From DATNPH01 sp036703315 (lineage in GTDB: Bacteria; Cyanobacteriota; Cyanobacteriia; Cyanobacteriales; Coleofasciculaceae), in contig DATNPH010000087.1 in NCBI GenBank assembly GCA_036703315.1, forward strand, positions 62,001 through 126,000: a stretch of 64,000 bases of DNA, in the 5' to 3' direction. The position numbers were made by a program, and so were the translations under genes. A model generated the notes under the pieces. The model did no database searches and was not told the DNA's origin. It saw only the letters and a program-made list of their open reading frames with translations. The number at the start of each line of letters is the position of its first letter. Position 1 is the first letter of the stretch. Of the stretch, positions 8,355 to 17,497 are shown piece after piece.

Positions 8355-9635
8355 CTATAAGCTCCAATAATTTACGTTGGGAGGCAGGATAGCCGGGTCA
8401 AAAATTGATTTAACATCCATTAGTACTCCACCTGAACGCAAACAAGCTAGTAGTTGCTCGCAGGACATATCCCGATAGGCTTGATGAGTGACGGCAAGGA
8501 TGAGTGCATCTAAATTGGACAAGTCCTGCCAGTTAACTAGGTCAATGCCATATTCCTGCTGCGCCTCTTGGCTATCAGCTAGGGGGTCATGGACTAGGGG
8601 ATTGATTCCAAATTGCCGCAACTCTGCCACAATATCTGGTACACGGCTGTTCCGTAGATCAGGAACATTTTCTTTGAAGGTCAGCCCTAGAATTCCTACC
8701 CGCGCATCTTTAATGGGTAGACTAGCCTGAACTAGGAGTTTGACAAGGCGTTGTCCCAAATAAGCACCCATGCTGTCATTGATCCGACGACCAGCTAGGA
8801 TTACTTGTGGATGATACCCTAATTCTTCTGCTTTAGAGGTTAGGTAGTACGGATCAACGCCAATGCAGTGACCACCCACGAGTCCTGGTGTGAAGGGCAA
8901 AAAGTTCCATTTGGTGTTTGCAGCTGCCAATACATCTTTAGTGCGGATGCCGAGGCGATCGCAAATCAGTGCTAACTCATTCATCAGAGCAATGTTCAAG
9001 TCTCGCTGGGTATTCTCAATGACTTTAGCAGTCTCAGCTACTTTGATGGAAGCGACTCGGTAGACACCTGCTTCAATGATGGCTGAGTATACACTGGCAA
9101 CTCGCTCTAGAGTTTCAGCATCCTCTGCTGCTACTACTTTGATAATCTTTTCGAGGGTGTGAGCTTTGTCACCTGGGTTAATTCGCTCTGGTGAGTACCC
9201 TAACTTAAAATCAACCCCCTGCTGTAAGCCTGAGAATTTTGCTAAGACCGGTCCACAGATAGTTTCTGTTACTCCTGGATAGACTGTAGATTCGTACACT
9301 ACTACCGAGCCTGGTTGTAGCACTTTGCCAAGTGTTTCAGATGCTTTAAGTAGGGGAGTAAGATTAGGTTGATGATTGCCGTCAATTGGGGTGGGTACGG
9401 CAACGATAAAGAAATTGGCTTCTTTTAAGTCCTTTGGGTCTGATGTGATTTTGACAGCCGAAGTTTTTAAATGCTCAGCGGAAATTTGACCAGTACAGTC
9501 GATGCCTTGCTTTAAATTTTTAACTTTTTCTACGTTGATATCAAATCCCAAAGTATTAGGGAATTTCTTGGCAAAGGCCAAAGCAACAGGCAGACCAACG
9601 TAACCTAAACCAATTATTGCTATTGTTTCACCCAT
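8355..9635 (-). CDS. nucleotide-sugar dehydrogenase, TviB/WbpO type (UDP-GlcNAc/GalNAc 6-dehydrogenase)
   Basis: A 426-aa member of the UDP-glucose/GDP-mannose dehydrogenase family that oxidises C6 of a UDP-N-acetylhexosamine to the uronate with two NAD+. Visible: GLGYVGLP at 9-16, the ETAKVIENTQRDLNIALMNE helix with Lys204 and Asn208, and the catalytic cysteine in GGHCIGVDPYY (Cys257). Overall similarity is to the Vi-antigen TviB/WbpO branch rather than Ugd. It would give UDP-GlcNAcA or UDP-GalNAcA, a substrate for the WbpB/D/E homologues at 54.9-57.9 kb. The 164 bp upstream of the ATG are strongly AT-rich and probably hold a promoter, though I could not fix one. Confidence 0.87.
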   Translation of the reverse strand: MGETIAIIGLGYVGLPVALAFAKKFPNTLGFDINVEKVKNLKQGIDCTGQISAEHLKTSAVKITSDPKDLKEANFFIVAVPTPIDGNHQPNLTPLLKASETLGKVLQPGSVVVYESTVYPGVTETICGPVLAKFSGLQQGVDFKLGYSPERINPGDKAHTLEKIIKVVAAEDAETLERVASVYSAIIEAGVYRVASIKVAETAKVIENTQRDLNIALMNELALICDRLGIRTKDVLAAANTKWNFLPFTPGLVGGHCIGVDPYYLTSKAEELGYHPQVILAGRRINDSMGAYLGQRLVKLLVQASLPIKDARVGILGLTFKENVPDLRNSRVPDIVAELRQFGINPLVHDPLADSQEAQQEYGIDLVNWQDLSNLDALILAVTHQAYRDMSCEQLLACLRSGGVLMDVKSIFDPAILPPNVNYWSL

Positions 9636-9799
9636 ACTCAGGGAGTATAAATAATTAGTGAAAAATCATGACTTTCTATATTAACATTAAACGTATTACT
9701 TAATTATTTTTATTTTGAAGATAAACGATGATAGAGGTAAATTATCTGTCTTGATACTAAGTATTCAGTTAAATCTAATGAATTATAAGACTATTCAAA

Positions 9800-10684
9800 T
9801 CAATTCAATTTCTCGGCTAAGAGTAACGCTACTTCCTGCTTGATTCCTTTTATAAAGCTTCTTGGCGAATAGTTAAAGTCGTCTTTAGCCGCTGTGCAAT
9901 CAAACACCTTATCTTCATTCAATCTTAATACTTGCTCCGTGCTGACAGGTATTTTTAGACCGAGGGTGTTAGCTATTTGGATAATGCCTAAGGATAAGTT
10001 GACGGGTATGGACAAGAGAGTTGGTCGCTTACCAAGGGCATCACTAGCGATTTGAACCACTTCGTTGTAGCTGAGTACCTGTCCGCCAGAGAGGTTGTAA
10101 TCACGACAATAGGTTTTGGGGTGATTAAGAACTTCGCCTATTGCCCAAGCGACATCTTCGACGTGAACGGGTTGCTGTAAGGATTTTCCAGAGCCTGGGA
10201 TGGGGATGATCGGCGATCGCTCAATTAATCGTAGTAGTTTAATCATATTGCGATCGCGTGGCGTGCCATAAATCATCGTGGGACGCAAAATCGTGTAATC
10301 CAAATTACTAGCCTTAATCACCGCCTCAGCCGCTTGACGCACGGCTTTGCTCTGGGCATTAAGTTTGGTGAAGATAGCTGTAGTGCTGACAAAGATTGCT
10401 CGCTTAATGCCAGCTTCTTCACAGGCCATAACAATATTAGGTGCTGCACCAAAGCCGATCGAAGCCACATTAATCAAAGCTCGGTAGCCTGGAAAGACCC
10501 GACGTAGCGATTCCAGGTTATCCAAATCTCCTTCAACAAGATTAACACCAAGCGATTGGAGTTGTGCCGTTTTAGAAGACTGTCTGACTAAGCAATCGAA
10601 CTTGATACCTCGCTGGAGCAGGTCTATCGAGACAAAGCTACCTGTAAAGCCAGTCGCACCCGTCAATAAAACATCCGCACTCAT
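9800..10684 (-). CDS. atypical SDR / epimerase-like protein, paralogue of 5210-6106
   Basis: A 294-aa protein when started at the ATG at 10684, which gives an ATGA overlap with the upstream glycosyltransferase stop; an in-frame start 24 bp further up would lie inside that gene. The Rossmann loop GATGFTG lies near the N terminus, with LRPTMIYGTPRDRNM, LQQPVHVEDVAWAI and YNLSGGQVLS. The catalytic YxxxK is absent: the region reads AIFTKLNAQSKAVRQAAE, with neither the Tyr nor the Lys in register. It shares most landmarks with the SDR at 5210, including the sequence around the missing catalytic pair. Function is uncertain: 4-keto reductase, epimerase or non-catalytic partner. Confidence 0.72.
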   Translation of the reverse strand: MSADVLLTGATGFTGSFVSIDLLQRGIKFDCLVRQSSKTAQLQSLGVNLVEGDLDNLESLRRVFPGYRALINVASIGFGAAPNIVMACEEAGIKRAIFVSTTAIFTKLNAQSKAVRQAAEAVIKASNLDYTILRPTMIYGTPRDRNMIKLLRLIERSPIIPIPGSGKSLQQPVHVEDVAWAIGEVLNHPKTYCRDYNLSGGQVLSYNEVVQIASDALGKRPTLLSIPVNLSLGIIQIANTLGLKIPVSTEQVLRLNEDKVFDCTAAKDDFNYSPRSFIKGIKQEVALLLAEKLN

Positions 10685-11907
10685 ACATCTTGTTGAATCA
10701 GGTTCCACAGTTGTGTTGCTACCCTGATCCTGGAATAAGTTGAACGCACCAAAGCTTGACCTCGCTGCCCCATTGCGTCCCGTTCATCTGGAGGCGTCTG
10801 AGCCAGTTTGATCATAGCAGCTGCCAAACCTTCGGCATCTTCAGGCTTTGCACTAAAGCCCAGTCGATGCTCTTGAACTTCTTGATTCACAGCGCCGCCA
10901 ACAGCCACTAGCACCGGCTTACCAGCCGCATAGGAATCATACAGCTTATTAGGACTGACACTATAGCGAAATAAGGGAATATCTTTGAGAGTTAGAATCA
11001 GACCGTCAGCAGCTTTTAGGAGCTGAGGAATTTCTGCTTTCGGGATTGGTTGTTTAAATTTTAGACATTTAATGTTAACGGCTTGCTCGATTAGTTGGGA
11101 TTTTTCAGGACCATCGCCCACTAACAAAATTTGAAATTTATCAGGATGGCTTTTGTCGAGTAATCGCGCCGCTTCAATAATGGTCTCTAAGGAATTCGCC
11201 TTGCCATGAGCGCCAGTATACATCAGGCAAATTCGCTTAGGGTCAATTTGGTAACGGGCTTTGGCTAGCTCAGCTGACAGCGTGACCTTAAACTGTTCAA
11301 CATCAGGCCCATTCGGTAGCCAACTAACGTGGGTTGCACCCTGCTTGCTTATATGGTCAACCAACCCAGCCGCAAGGACAATAACGCGATCGCTGTGGCG
11401 ATAAAGCAAGTTTTCAACCCAGGCTAATAGGCGGACTTGTAGGCTATCCGGTGACATCCCGCCAATCTCGATCAGCGCTTGCGGCCAAAGGTCGCGAACC
11501 TCAAAATAAAATCGAGCACCCCGAAGTTTAGCCAGTATCCAAGCTGTGAAGGCTGCCAAGATTTGCGGCGAGGAACCAATAATCAAAGCTGGCTTAGGTT
11601 GCAATAGACCTGTTAGGAATAAGGTCAGGCAAAAAGACAACATATTCACAATGCGCCACCAGTTGTTGCGCTGATAGGGGGTCGCATAGAGCCAATTCCA
11701 GCGCAAGCCCTTAAGGTTGTGCTGAAGCCACAGTTGAGGGAATTTGAGTTTTAAATACTGTCGCTTGCCTAAGTTGTAGTCAGAAGCAAAGATACTAACC
11801 TGACAGCCTTGCTGGACTAGAAACTGACCTAATTCATACTGGCGTGTATGACCAGGCACATCGGGTGTATTAGCAAATTGATTAACAATCCAAATACGAG
11901 GATTCAA
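10681..11907 (-). CDS. glycosyltransferase family 4, WbuB-like
   Basis: A 408-aa GT-B glycosyltransferase resembling the WbuB group (FucNAc/QuiNAc transferases). The N-terminal signature is RIWIVNQFANTPDVPGHTRQ, then FYFEVRDLWPQALIEIGG, VIVLAAGLVDHI and the nucleotide-sugar side YSVSPNKLYDSYAAGKPVL. The start codon is TTG at 11907, overlapping the upstream heparinase stop as TTGA, and is supported by a GGAG sequence 8 bases before it. It is coupled downstream to an SDR by ATGA overlap, as is the GT4 at 6103. Confidence 0.86.
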   Translation of the reverse strand: MNPRIWIVNQFANTPDVPGHTRQYELGQFLVQQGCQVSIFASDYNLGKRQYLKLKFPQLWLQHNLKGLRWNWLYATPYQRNNWWRIVNMLSFCLTLFLTGLLQPKPALIIGSSPQILAAFTAWILAKLRGARFYFEVRDLWPQALIEIGGMSPDSLQVRLLAWVENLLYRHSDRVIVLAAGLVDHISKQGATHVSWLPNGPDVEQFKVTLSAELAKARYQIDPKRICLMYTGAHGKANSLETIIEAARLLDKSHPDKFQILLVGDGPEKSQLIEQAVNIKCLKFKQPIPKAEIPQLLKAADGLILTLKDIPLFRYSVSPNKLYDSYAAGKPVLVAVGGAVNQEVQEHRLGFSAKPEDAEGLAAAMIKLAQTPPDERDAMGQRGQALVRSTYSRIRVATQLWNLIQQDV

Positions 11908-13907
11908 GATTTAATCTCCGTAGTCTGACTCACTTCTGTCATCAGACGACCCTGATTGAGGTACCATTCCAGGCAAATTCCTCTGGCAAAGTAGAGCTTC
12001 CCCTGACGACCAAACCACTCATATGTGACTTTAGGACTGGAGTTTAAAGTCATTACCGTACAAATTGTTTTATTATTTGTTTTATTATCCGGTACTAATA
12101 AACCTCGAATCCGGAGAAAACCCCGAGGAATTCGGAGGCCAAACTCAGGAGCATACCAAGAGTTAGAGGTATCAGCATTAAGCCATTTCACCTCATCATT
12201 AGGGGTCAAGCCCAATATTTTTATATGTAAGCTAGTTGCCTCTAGTTGGCAGCAATACTCCAATCTATCCTGGTGATAGCTCAGATCCAGTCCAGGAGCA
12301 ACGTGAAAGCTAGAGGTATACTGGGTTGCGATCGCGGTATTAAGGCAATCAAGTATAACAATTTCTTCCGTTCCTAAGCCAACCCAGCGTTGGTGTATGG
12401 CGTTGAGAGGTGACTGGGCATAGCCGTCGTGAGCCGCCTGCACCCATTGCCATCCCTCAGCTTGCCCGGATTGGACAGCAAAAGGCTGAGCCTTGCGACC
12501 CACGCGGAAGCTACCCCAGATTTCGGACTGATCTTGATTGACCAATGTTTTGCGCTTGAGAGTACGGACAGGTTTCGCCAACGCGATCGTGTTATGGGCT
12601 AGTGTACTGCGCTCGTGAGACCGTATAGAACCACCACTGTATTGACTGGTACCCGTATCGACGATCAGCGGTTGACCCTTGAAGTAGAGGTCTATTGTCA
12701 AGCAATCGGCATGGGCGTGAGGTGGAAGTTCATTCGGGCAAGGTGGGGCGCAATCGAAGGCTAGTTCTAAGCCATTGGGATGGCGGAGGATGTAGTAGCC
12801 TGAGTCAGGAAAACTGCTGCTAATAGAGCTGGGTAAAGCTGGGGGAGTCGATGCTACAGGGGATATACCTGCGGCAGTGAGTAAGCGTTCATGTAAAGCA
12901 TCAGTAGAATGCATCAAGGGTTGCTTTAGTAACTGACTAACCCAGCTTACGACCTCATCGAGTGGGTTGATGATGTTATAAGCCGCATCATTCCATAGCG
13001 GGTAGGCACCATTGGACAAGCGGATGCCTTGGGCAAATTGCAGCATACATTGAAGGGGAGCGAGCAGAGTTGCAGGTACCGACCAACCAGCGCTTTGTAT
13101 ACAGACTACTGACTCAGCGATAAGGTTCAAAACGATCAGGTGATACATAGGGCTGCGCTCGTAATGACCGCCATCAGGCAATATTTGGATAGTCAGTTGT
13201 TCGATGAGCTGATTGAGAGCAACCCGCACGATCGCTTCAGCCATGGGGTGATCAAAGTTGAGTCCACCAATAATCAAGGCTCTGAGGTTTTCTAGGAGAT
13301 GATTGCCCCCTGCAAAATACTCTTTGTTGCGATGTAGATACTGAACTTGAGTCCAAAGGGAATCGATTACCTCTGGCTCAGCCAAGATGGGGAAGGCTCT
13401 AGTGACAAATGTCCAGTTAACGATGCGTAGCGATGTGGTGTAGGGATGCCAGCCATCGAACGAACATAGGGGGTTGGCGGCAATCCAATCCGAGATGAAA
13501 TGCTTGAGCTGACTGAGACTAAGCTTATCTATTTCATCCTGTTGATACGCTTTGCTAAGAACTTCACGCACCCCGTCAAAATAATGCAGGTTAAATTGCC
13601 AGAGGCGGGGATAGTCTGGGCTATTCCAAGTAATGGGGAAATTGAGTTCTCGGGATTGATTGAGAAAGGTGAGGGTGTAGGTTTCCTGAGGTGGAGCAAA
13701 CTCGTTAGGGATCTCAGATAGTTCTAAAGCGTTGAGATAACGCTGACGTAAGGGAGGCGTTGGGATTGGGTTACCTAAAGCCAGCGAACGACGTAGTGGG
13801 GAGGGCAGACGAGGAAGCGATCGCGCTGTGATTTCAAAACGTACTCGCTCTGCTAGTTGGCGAGGTGGGATGTGACGAATAGTTCGATACCAGCGACCCA
13901 GATTCAT
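11904..13907 (-). CDS. heparinase II/III family protein
   Basis: A 667-aa protein with an N-terminal alpha/alpha toroid (GNHLLENLRALIIGGLNF, GGHYERSPMYHL) and a C-terminal beta-sandwich domain beginning around residue 396 with HAHADCLTIDLYFKG and DTGTSQYSGG. The fold belongs to polysaccharide lyases that cleave uronate-containing chains. No N-terminal signal peptide is visible (MNLGRWYRTIRHIPPRQLAE), so it is predicted cytoplasmic. Proteins like this are frequent inside capsule and exopolysaccharide clusters, where their role is not settled. It sits between the two-domain dehydrogenase upstream and a GT4 downstream; the upstream junction has been opened by a MITE. Confidence 0.85.
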   Translation of the reverse strand: MNLGRWYRTIRHIPPRQLAERVRFEITARSLPRLPSPLRRSLALGNPIPTPPLRQRYLNALELSEIPNEFAPPQETYTLTFLNQSRELNFPITWNSPDYPRLWQFNLHYFDGVREVLSKAYQQDEIDKLSLSQLKHFISDWIAANPLCSFDGWHPYTTSLRIVNWTFVTRAFPILAEPEVIDSLWTQVQYLHRNKEYFAGGNHLLENLRALIIGGLNFDHPMAEAIVRVALNQLIEQLTIQILPDGGHYERSPMYHLIVLNLIAESVVCIQSAGWSVPATLLAPLQCMLQFAQGIRLSNGAYPLWNDAAYNIINPLDEVVSWVSQLLKQPLMHSTDALHERLLTAAGISPVASTPPALPSSISSSFPDSGYYILRHPNGLELAFDCAPPCPNELPPHAHADCLTIDLYFKGQPLIVDTGTSQYSGGSIRSHERSTLAHNTIALAKPVRTLKRKTLVNQDQSEIWGSFRVGRKAQPFAVQSGQAEGWQWVQAAHDGYAQSPLNAIHQRWVGLGTEEIVILDCLNTAIATQYTSSFHVAPGLDLSYHQDRLEYCCQLEATSLHIKILGLTPNDEVKWLNADTSNSWYAPEFGLRIPRGFLRIRGLLVPDNKTNNKTICTVMTLNSSPKVTYEWFGRQGKLYFARGICLEWYLNQGRLMTEVSQTTEIKS

Positions 13908-13917
13908 CTAGCAATTA

Positions 13918-14212
13918 GAGCCTATCCGAAAAGTCAATATGAGATAGTTTCAAGGGCTGTATACCTTCCCTGATTAGATCAATATCCGCAGAAGGTCAAA
14001 CCTGAACCATGATTACAACAATACTTTTACGCCATCTTAAGGTTGCCATGTTGGTTTAGGAAAGAGCCTTTCCAATTTTGGAAAATCGGCTTTTAAGAAA
14101 TGCTTAGATAAACCTGTTTCTTATGCACAATCGAGTCTTTTTGTACAGTGGGGAATTCCTAAGATGAACACAGCTGTTTGGTCATTACTTGAAGGATTTT
14201 TCGGATAGGGTC
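13918..14212. mobile_element. 295-bp MITE with IS5-like ends
   Basis: Terminal inverted repeats of 15 bp with one mismatch: GAGCCTATCCGAAAA at 13918-13932 and its partner GACCCTATCCGAAAA read inward from 14212 to 14198. It is flanked by a direct TTA at 13915-13917 and 14213-14215, a 3-bp target duplication as made by IS5-family (IS1031-like) elements. No transposase frame is inside. A small perfect hairpin, TTTCCAATTTTGGAAA, lies at 14069-14084. The right TTA is the stop codon of the dehydrogenase gene. Without the element and one TTA, the heparinase ATG would follow that stop after 7 bases. Confidence 0.85.
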
Positions 14213-16435
14213 TTAGTAAGTTCTCGCCGCCTGTGCAATTTCAAAGCTGACACGAGTGACCTCAACTAACTCCTCAAATGGAATTGGTGCAGCTTGACCC
14301 GACTCAACGGCACTTACGAAGGCTGCTGCACAGGCTGTATTACCCTTATCCTGTCGCCATAAATTCATTGTTTTAAATCCAGGCCAACCGTAGCCTTGTA
14401 ACTGACGGAAATTATCCAGTTGGACGATACGACCCTCACAGTAGATTTCTAATCTCTCTTTAGATAGAGATTTGTGACCGTTGGCTAAGTAGTGAACTGT
14501 GGCAAAGGAGCCATCGGCAAAACTGAGGGTGAAGCTGACTTTGTCATCCCGAATCGCTACTCCCCCTTGTCTCCCCTTACTAAAGGGAAGTTGGGGAGAA
14601 TGAACACCCATGCTCGTTGTCTGAACAGACACAATCGGTGAGTCGGCTAGAAACCTCAAGAGGTCGATGAAGTGACACCCTTCACCAATAATGCGTCCAC
14701 CGCCAGTAGCTGGGTCTTGAGTCCAGTGCTCGGGTGGAATTGCTCCAGCGTTTACAATCATTACCATCGCTTTGGGTTCTTTGCTGCTGGCAAGGAGGGC
14801 TTTGATTTTAAGAATCTGGGGAGCAAAGCGACGGTTGAAGCCCACCATTAACAGGGGTGAGTTGCCAGAACTATGGATTTCGGTATAGGTTGATTTGATT
14901 TCGTCTAGTTGGTCAGGAGCGATCGCCAAGGGTTTTTCTACGAAGACATTTTTCCCGGCTTTGAGCGCTTGGCAGACAAACTGAGCATGGCTATCGTGAC
15001 GGGTGGCGATGACCAGGGTATTGATTTGTGGGTCAGTAAATAGACTATCTATATCGGTTGTTGCAGCGCCAAAACCAAATTTGCGACCGGCATGGACACC
15101 ACTGACGCCGCTACGGGTTGCCACAGCTTTGAGGACACCGTTGGTTTGTTTAAAGGCTGGAATTAAAATTCGAGTGGCGTAATTGCCTGCACCAATGAAG
15201 CCAATGACTACCTGATTTTGAGTTTTGGATTCTGGATTAGGACTTTCTCCCCTGCTCCCCTGCTCCTGTTGTGTATTCTGGAGCTGGATGGTTTGGTTGA
15301 GTAGGTCGTTTGGCGATCGCGTTTGGCTATCTGGGTATTGCAGCACAATCCCTAGAGACGGTTCATCACTGCCGAGGAGTTGGTAAGCTTCTGGGGCTTG
15401 GTCGAGGGGAAAGCGATGGGAGATTAGGGGAGTTACATCTAATTTGCTAGTGGCTAGCATGTCGAGAACGGCTTCAAAGTTACGCTGCACCGTCCAGCGC
15501 ACGAAGCCAAGCGGGTAGTCTTGACCACCTTGTTCGTAAGCTGGATCATAGCGACCGGGTCCGTAGGAGCAGGAAACTTGAAAGGATAGCTCTTTCTCGT
15601 AAAAATCCGCCCGTGAAAGTTCTAAACCTACGACACCCACTAAAACAATCCGCCCCCGCTTGCGGCAGATCTGGGCAGCTTGGTGAACGGGTTCGTTGCT
15701 TTTGGTGGAGGCGGTAATTAGGACACCATCAATACCACGACCCCGAGAGAAGGCGGCAGCAGCAGCAACAGGGTTTTCACCACGAGATAAGTCTACGGTT
15801 TCGGCACCAAATTTTCGGGCGAGGTCTAGTTTTTTGGGGTCAAGATCGATACCCATGACGCGGCAACCTTGGGATTGTAGCAGTTGGACAGTGATTAGAC
15901 CAATTAAACCGAGTCCGGTGACGACGAAAATTTCGCCTAGAGTGGGTTGGGCGAGACGGATGCCTTGGAGAGCGATCGCGCCTAGTACGGTAAAGGCGGC
16001 AGCTTCATCCCCCACGGCATCAGGAATTTTGGCACACAGGTTTTTCGGAACGCAGACGACTTCGGCATGATGACCATTGGAGACGATGCGATCGCCTACG
16101 TTAAAGCCCTCAACCCCAGCCCCTACTTCCAGAACCACTCCTGCGTTGGAGTAACCCATAGGCAAGGGTTGGTCTAGTTGGCTTTGTACGGCTTCTAGAG
16201 TGGGGAGAAGACCATCTGTCCTGACCTTATCTAGCACCGTGCGGACTCTTTCAGGTTGTTGGCGGGCTTTGTCGAGGAGGTTGGCTTTAGCGAACTCGAC
16301 TATCATTCGTTCCGTGCCAGCAGAGACTAGAGTAGTGCAGGTACCGATCAGCAGATGACCTGGCTTAACCTGTGGACAGGGAACATCCTCTAGCTGTGTA
16401 ACACTGTTGCCAAGCGACTGAAAAATTTGTTTCAC
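14213..16435 (-). CDS. two-domain oxidoreductase: MDR zinc-type dehydrogenase fused to Gfo/Idh/MocA domain
   Basis: A 740-aa fusion. Residues 1 to ~385 are a medium-chain (alcohol-dehydrogenase-like) reductase: GTCTTLVSAGTERM, a cofactor region with VTGLGLIGLITVQLL, and binding-site sequence VGVVGLELSR. From about residue 409 a second Rossmann domain starts with VVIGFIGAGNYATR and carries the Gfo/Idh/MocA signature FVEKPLAI. Such bi-domain proteins recur next to heparinase II/III genes in exopolysaccharide loci, but the sugar oxidised is unknown. The start is GTG at 16435, matching MKQIFQSL in relatives. Its TAA stop is part of the MITE target duplication. Confidence 0.85.
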   Translation of the reverse strand: MKQIFQSLGNSVTQLEDVPCPQVKPGHLLIGTCTTLVSAGTERMIVEFAKANLLDKARQQPERVRTVLDKVRTDGLLPTLEAVQSQLDQPLPMGYSNAGVVLEVGAGVEGFNVGDRIVSNGHHAEVVCVPKNLCAKIPDAVGDEAAAFTVLGAIALQGIRLAQPTLGEIFVVTGLGLIGLITVQLLQSQGCRVMGIDLDPKKLDLARKFGAETVDLSRGENPVAAAAAFSRGRGIDGVLITASTKSNEPVHQAAQICRKRGRIVLVGVVGLELSRADFYEKELSFQVSCSYGPGRYDPAYEQGGQDYPLGFVRWTVQRNFEAVLDMLATSKLDVTPLISHRFPLDQAPEAYQLLGSDEPSLGIVLQYPDSQTRSPNDLLNQTIQLQNTQQEQGSRGESPNPESKTQNQVVIGFIGAGNYATRILIPAFKQTNGVLKAVATRSGVSGVHAGRKFGFGAATTDIDSLFTDPQINTLVIATRHDSHAQFVCQALKAGKNVFVEKPLAIAPDQLDEIKSTYTEIHSSGNSPLLMVGFNRRFAPQILKIKALLASSKEPKAMVMIVNAGAIPPEHWTQDPATGGGRIIGEGCHFIDLLRFLADSPIVSVQTTSMGVHSPQLPFSKGRQGGVAIRDDKVSFTLSFADGSFATVHYLANGHKSLSKERLEIYCEGRIVQLDNFRQLQGYGWPGFKTMNLWRQDKGNTACAAAFVSAVESGQAAPIPFEELVEVTRVSFEIAQAARTY

Positions 16436-16528
16436 AAGCTCACTTTTTTCTACCGACTACTAATTAACGAATAACCTAGCTATGGAAAAACTTTTTAACA
16501 ATCTCTTCGACTTGCCGTGATACCTCGA

Positions 16529-16556
16529 TTGACATCTGTAACAATCTATATATATT
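16529..16556 (+). promoter_or_regulatory. sigma70-like promoter candidate, antisense to the 16616 gene
   Basis: TTGACA at 16529-16534 and TATATT at 16551-16556 with 16-bp spacing, in an AT-rich intergenic region. It points rightward, against the methyltransferase gene at 16616-17422, with no + strand gene downstream. It could drive an antisense RNA or be a chance match. Confidence 0.22.
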
Positions 16557-16615
16557 TTTTGCCAATCGTCTGAGGTTGTTTAGCTTTGCAGCATTCTAGG
16601 CTTATGGATGTGCAC

Positions 16616-17422
16616 CTACTTTGTACAAAAATAGATATCTTCAGTTTCCTTTAACCCATATTTTTTAATTTTATCAGTTCCTAAACTTCTTACATATCCA
16701 TCCACTTTTACTTTAAATCCTACTTGTTCAAGTTTATTTTTATAGTCTCTTCCATACTGTCTTACATGATCATATTGTCCAAACAATTTTTCTCTTTCTT
16801 CAGGTGATACTATACTGGGGTCTTCAAATGTGTTTTCAAGATTCAGCTCTATAGGTACTTGAAGAATCGCCCATCCCCCTGGTTTGAGAACCCTAAAAAG
16901 TTCTTGCATTGCCTTTTTATCATCCGGAATATGTTCTAAAACATGATTGCATAATATTACGTTAAAAAAATTATCTTCATATAGAATATTGGTTATATCC
17001 ATTTTAACCTCTGCTAGAGGTGATGCTAAATCAGCGGTGTAGTATTCTAAATTTCTAAGTCCTGAAAATTTATGTTTGAAATAGTATTCAGGCGCAAAAT
17101 GTAGAATTTTTATTTTTTCAGTAAATAAATTTGTTTGATTTTTAAGATAAAGCCATAATAAACGATGCCTTTCAACAGATGAACACCGGGGACACATGGC
17201 TTTTTCTCTCAACTTCCCTCCATATGTTGTATAAGATATAAATGTACGAAACTGGCCTTCACAACAGGGGCACACTACTTGGTTCCCTATATAGGCTAGT
17301 GTTCTTAGGCTATAGTAAGTTTTGATAATTACAGAAAGATATTGTCGAGGGAGACTAGACTTTAAAGCTGCACGAAATTTAGTTAGATGTAATTTTATGG
17401 GAGTTGGCAAAAAAACTGTCAT
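16616..17422 (-). CDS. class I SAM-dependent methyltransferase with N-terminal Cys4 zinc motif
   Basis: A 268-aa protein. Residues ~50-80 hold CPCC and, about 25 residues later, CPRCSSVERHRL, two cysteine pairs that look like a zinc ribbon. The Rossmann methyltransferase core follows: ILHFAPE as motif I, DITNILYEDNFFNVILCNHVLEHI, and RVLKPGGWAILQVPI. The protein type recurs in surface-polysaccharide clusters; the acceptor (sugar hydroxyl or other) is unknown. The gene is visibly AT-richer than the core genes and I saw no HIP1 octamer in it, which hints at recent acquisition. It lies downstream of the AsnB-methyltransferase pair at 17498-20217. Confidence 0.8.
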   Translation of the reverse strand: MTVFLPTPIKLHLTKFRAALKSSLPRQYLSVIIKTYYSLRTLAYIGNQVVCPCCEGQFRTFISYTTYGGKLREKAMCPRCSSVERHRLLWLYLKNQTNLFTEKIKILHFAPEYYFKHKFSGLRNLEYYTADLASPLAEVKMDITNILYEDNFFNVILCNHVLEHIPDDKKAMQELFRVLKPGGWAILQVPIELNLENTFEDPSIVSPEEREKLFGQYDHVRQYGRDYKNKLEQVGFKVKVDGYVRSLGTDKIKKYGLKETEDIYFCTK

Positions 17423-17497
17423 AATCTTTATTTTTTAACCTTTTATAAAAAGTTTTATTGTTAATTCAATGGTAACAATAAAATTTACTTAAGCCAC

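Noticed and set aside
13918..14212. Remnant of a transposase gene inside the MITE
   Set aside because: Stops occur in all frames and no transposase motif is visible.
15696..16070. A 124-codon open frame on the + strand
   Set aside because: Antisense to the two-domain dehydrogenase; Arg/Ser/Pro-rich shadow translation.
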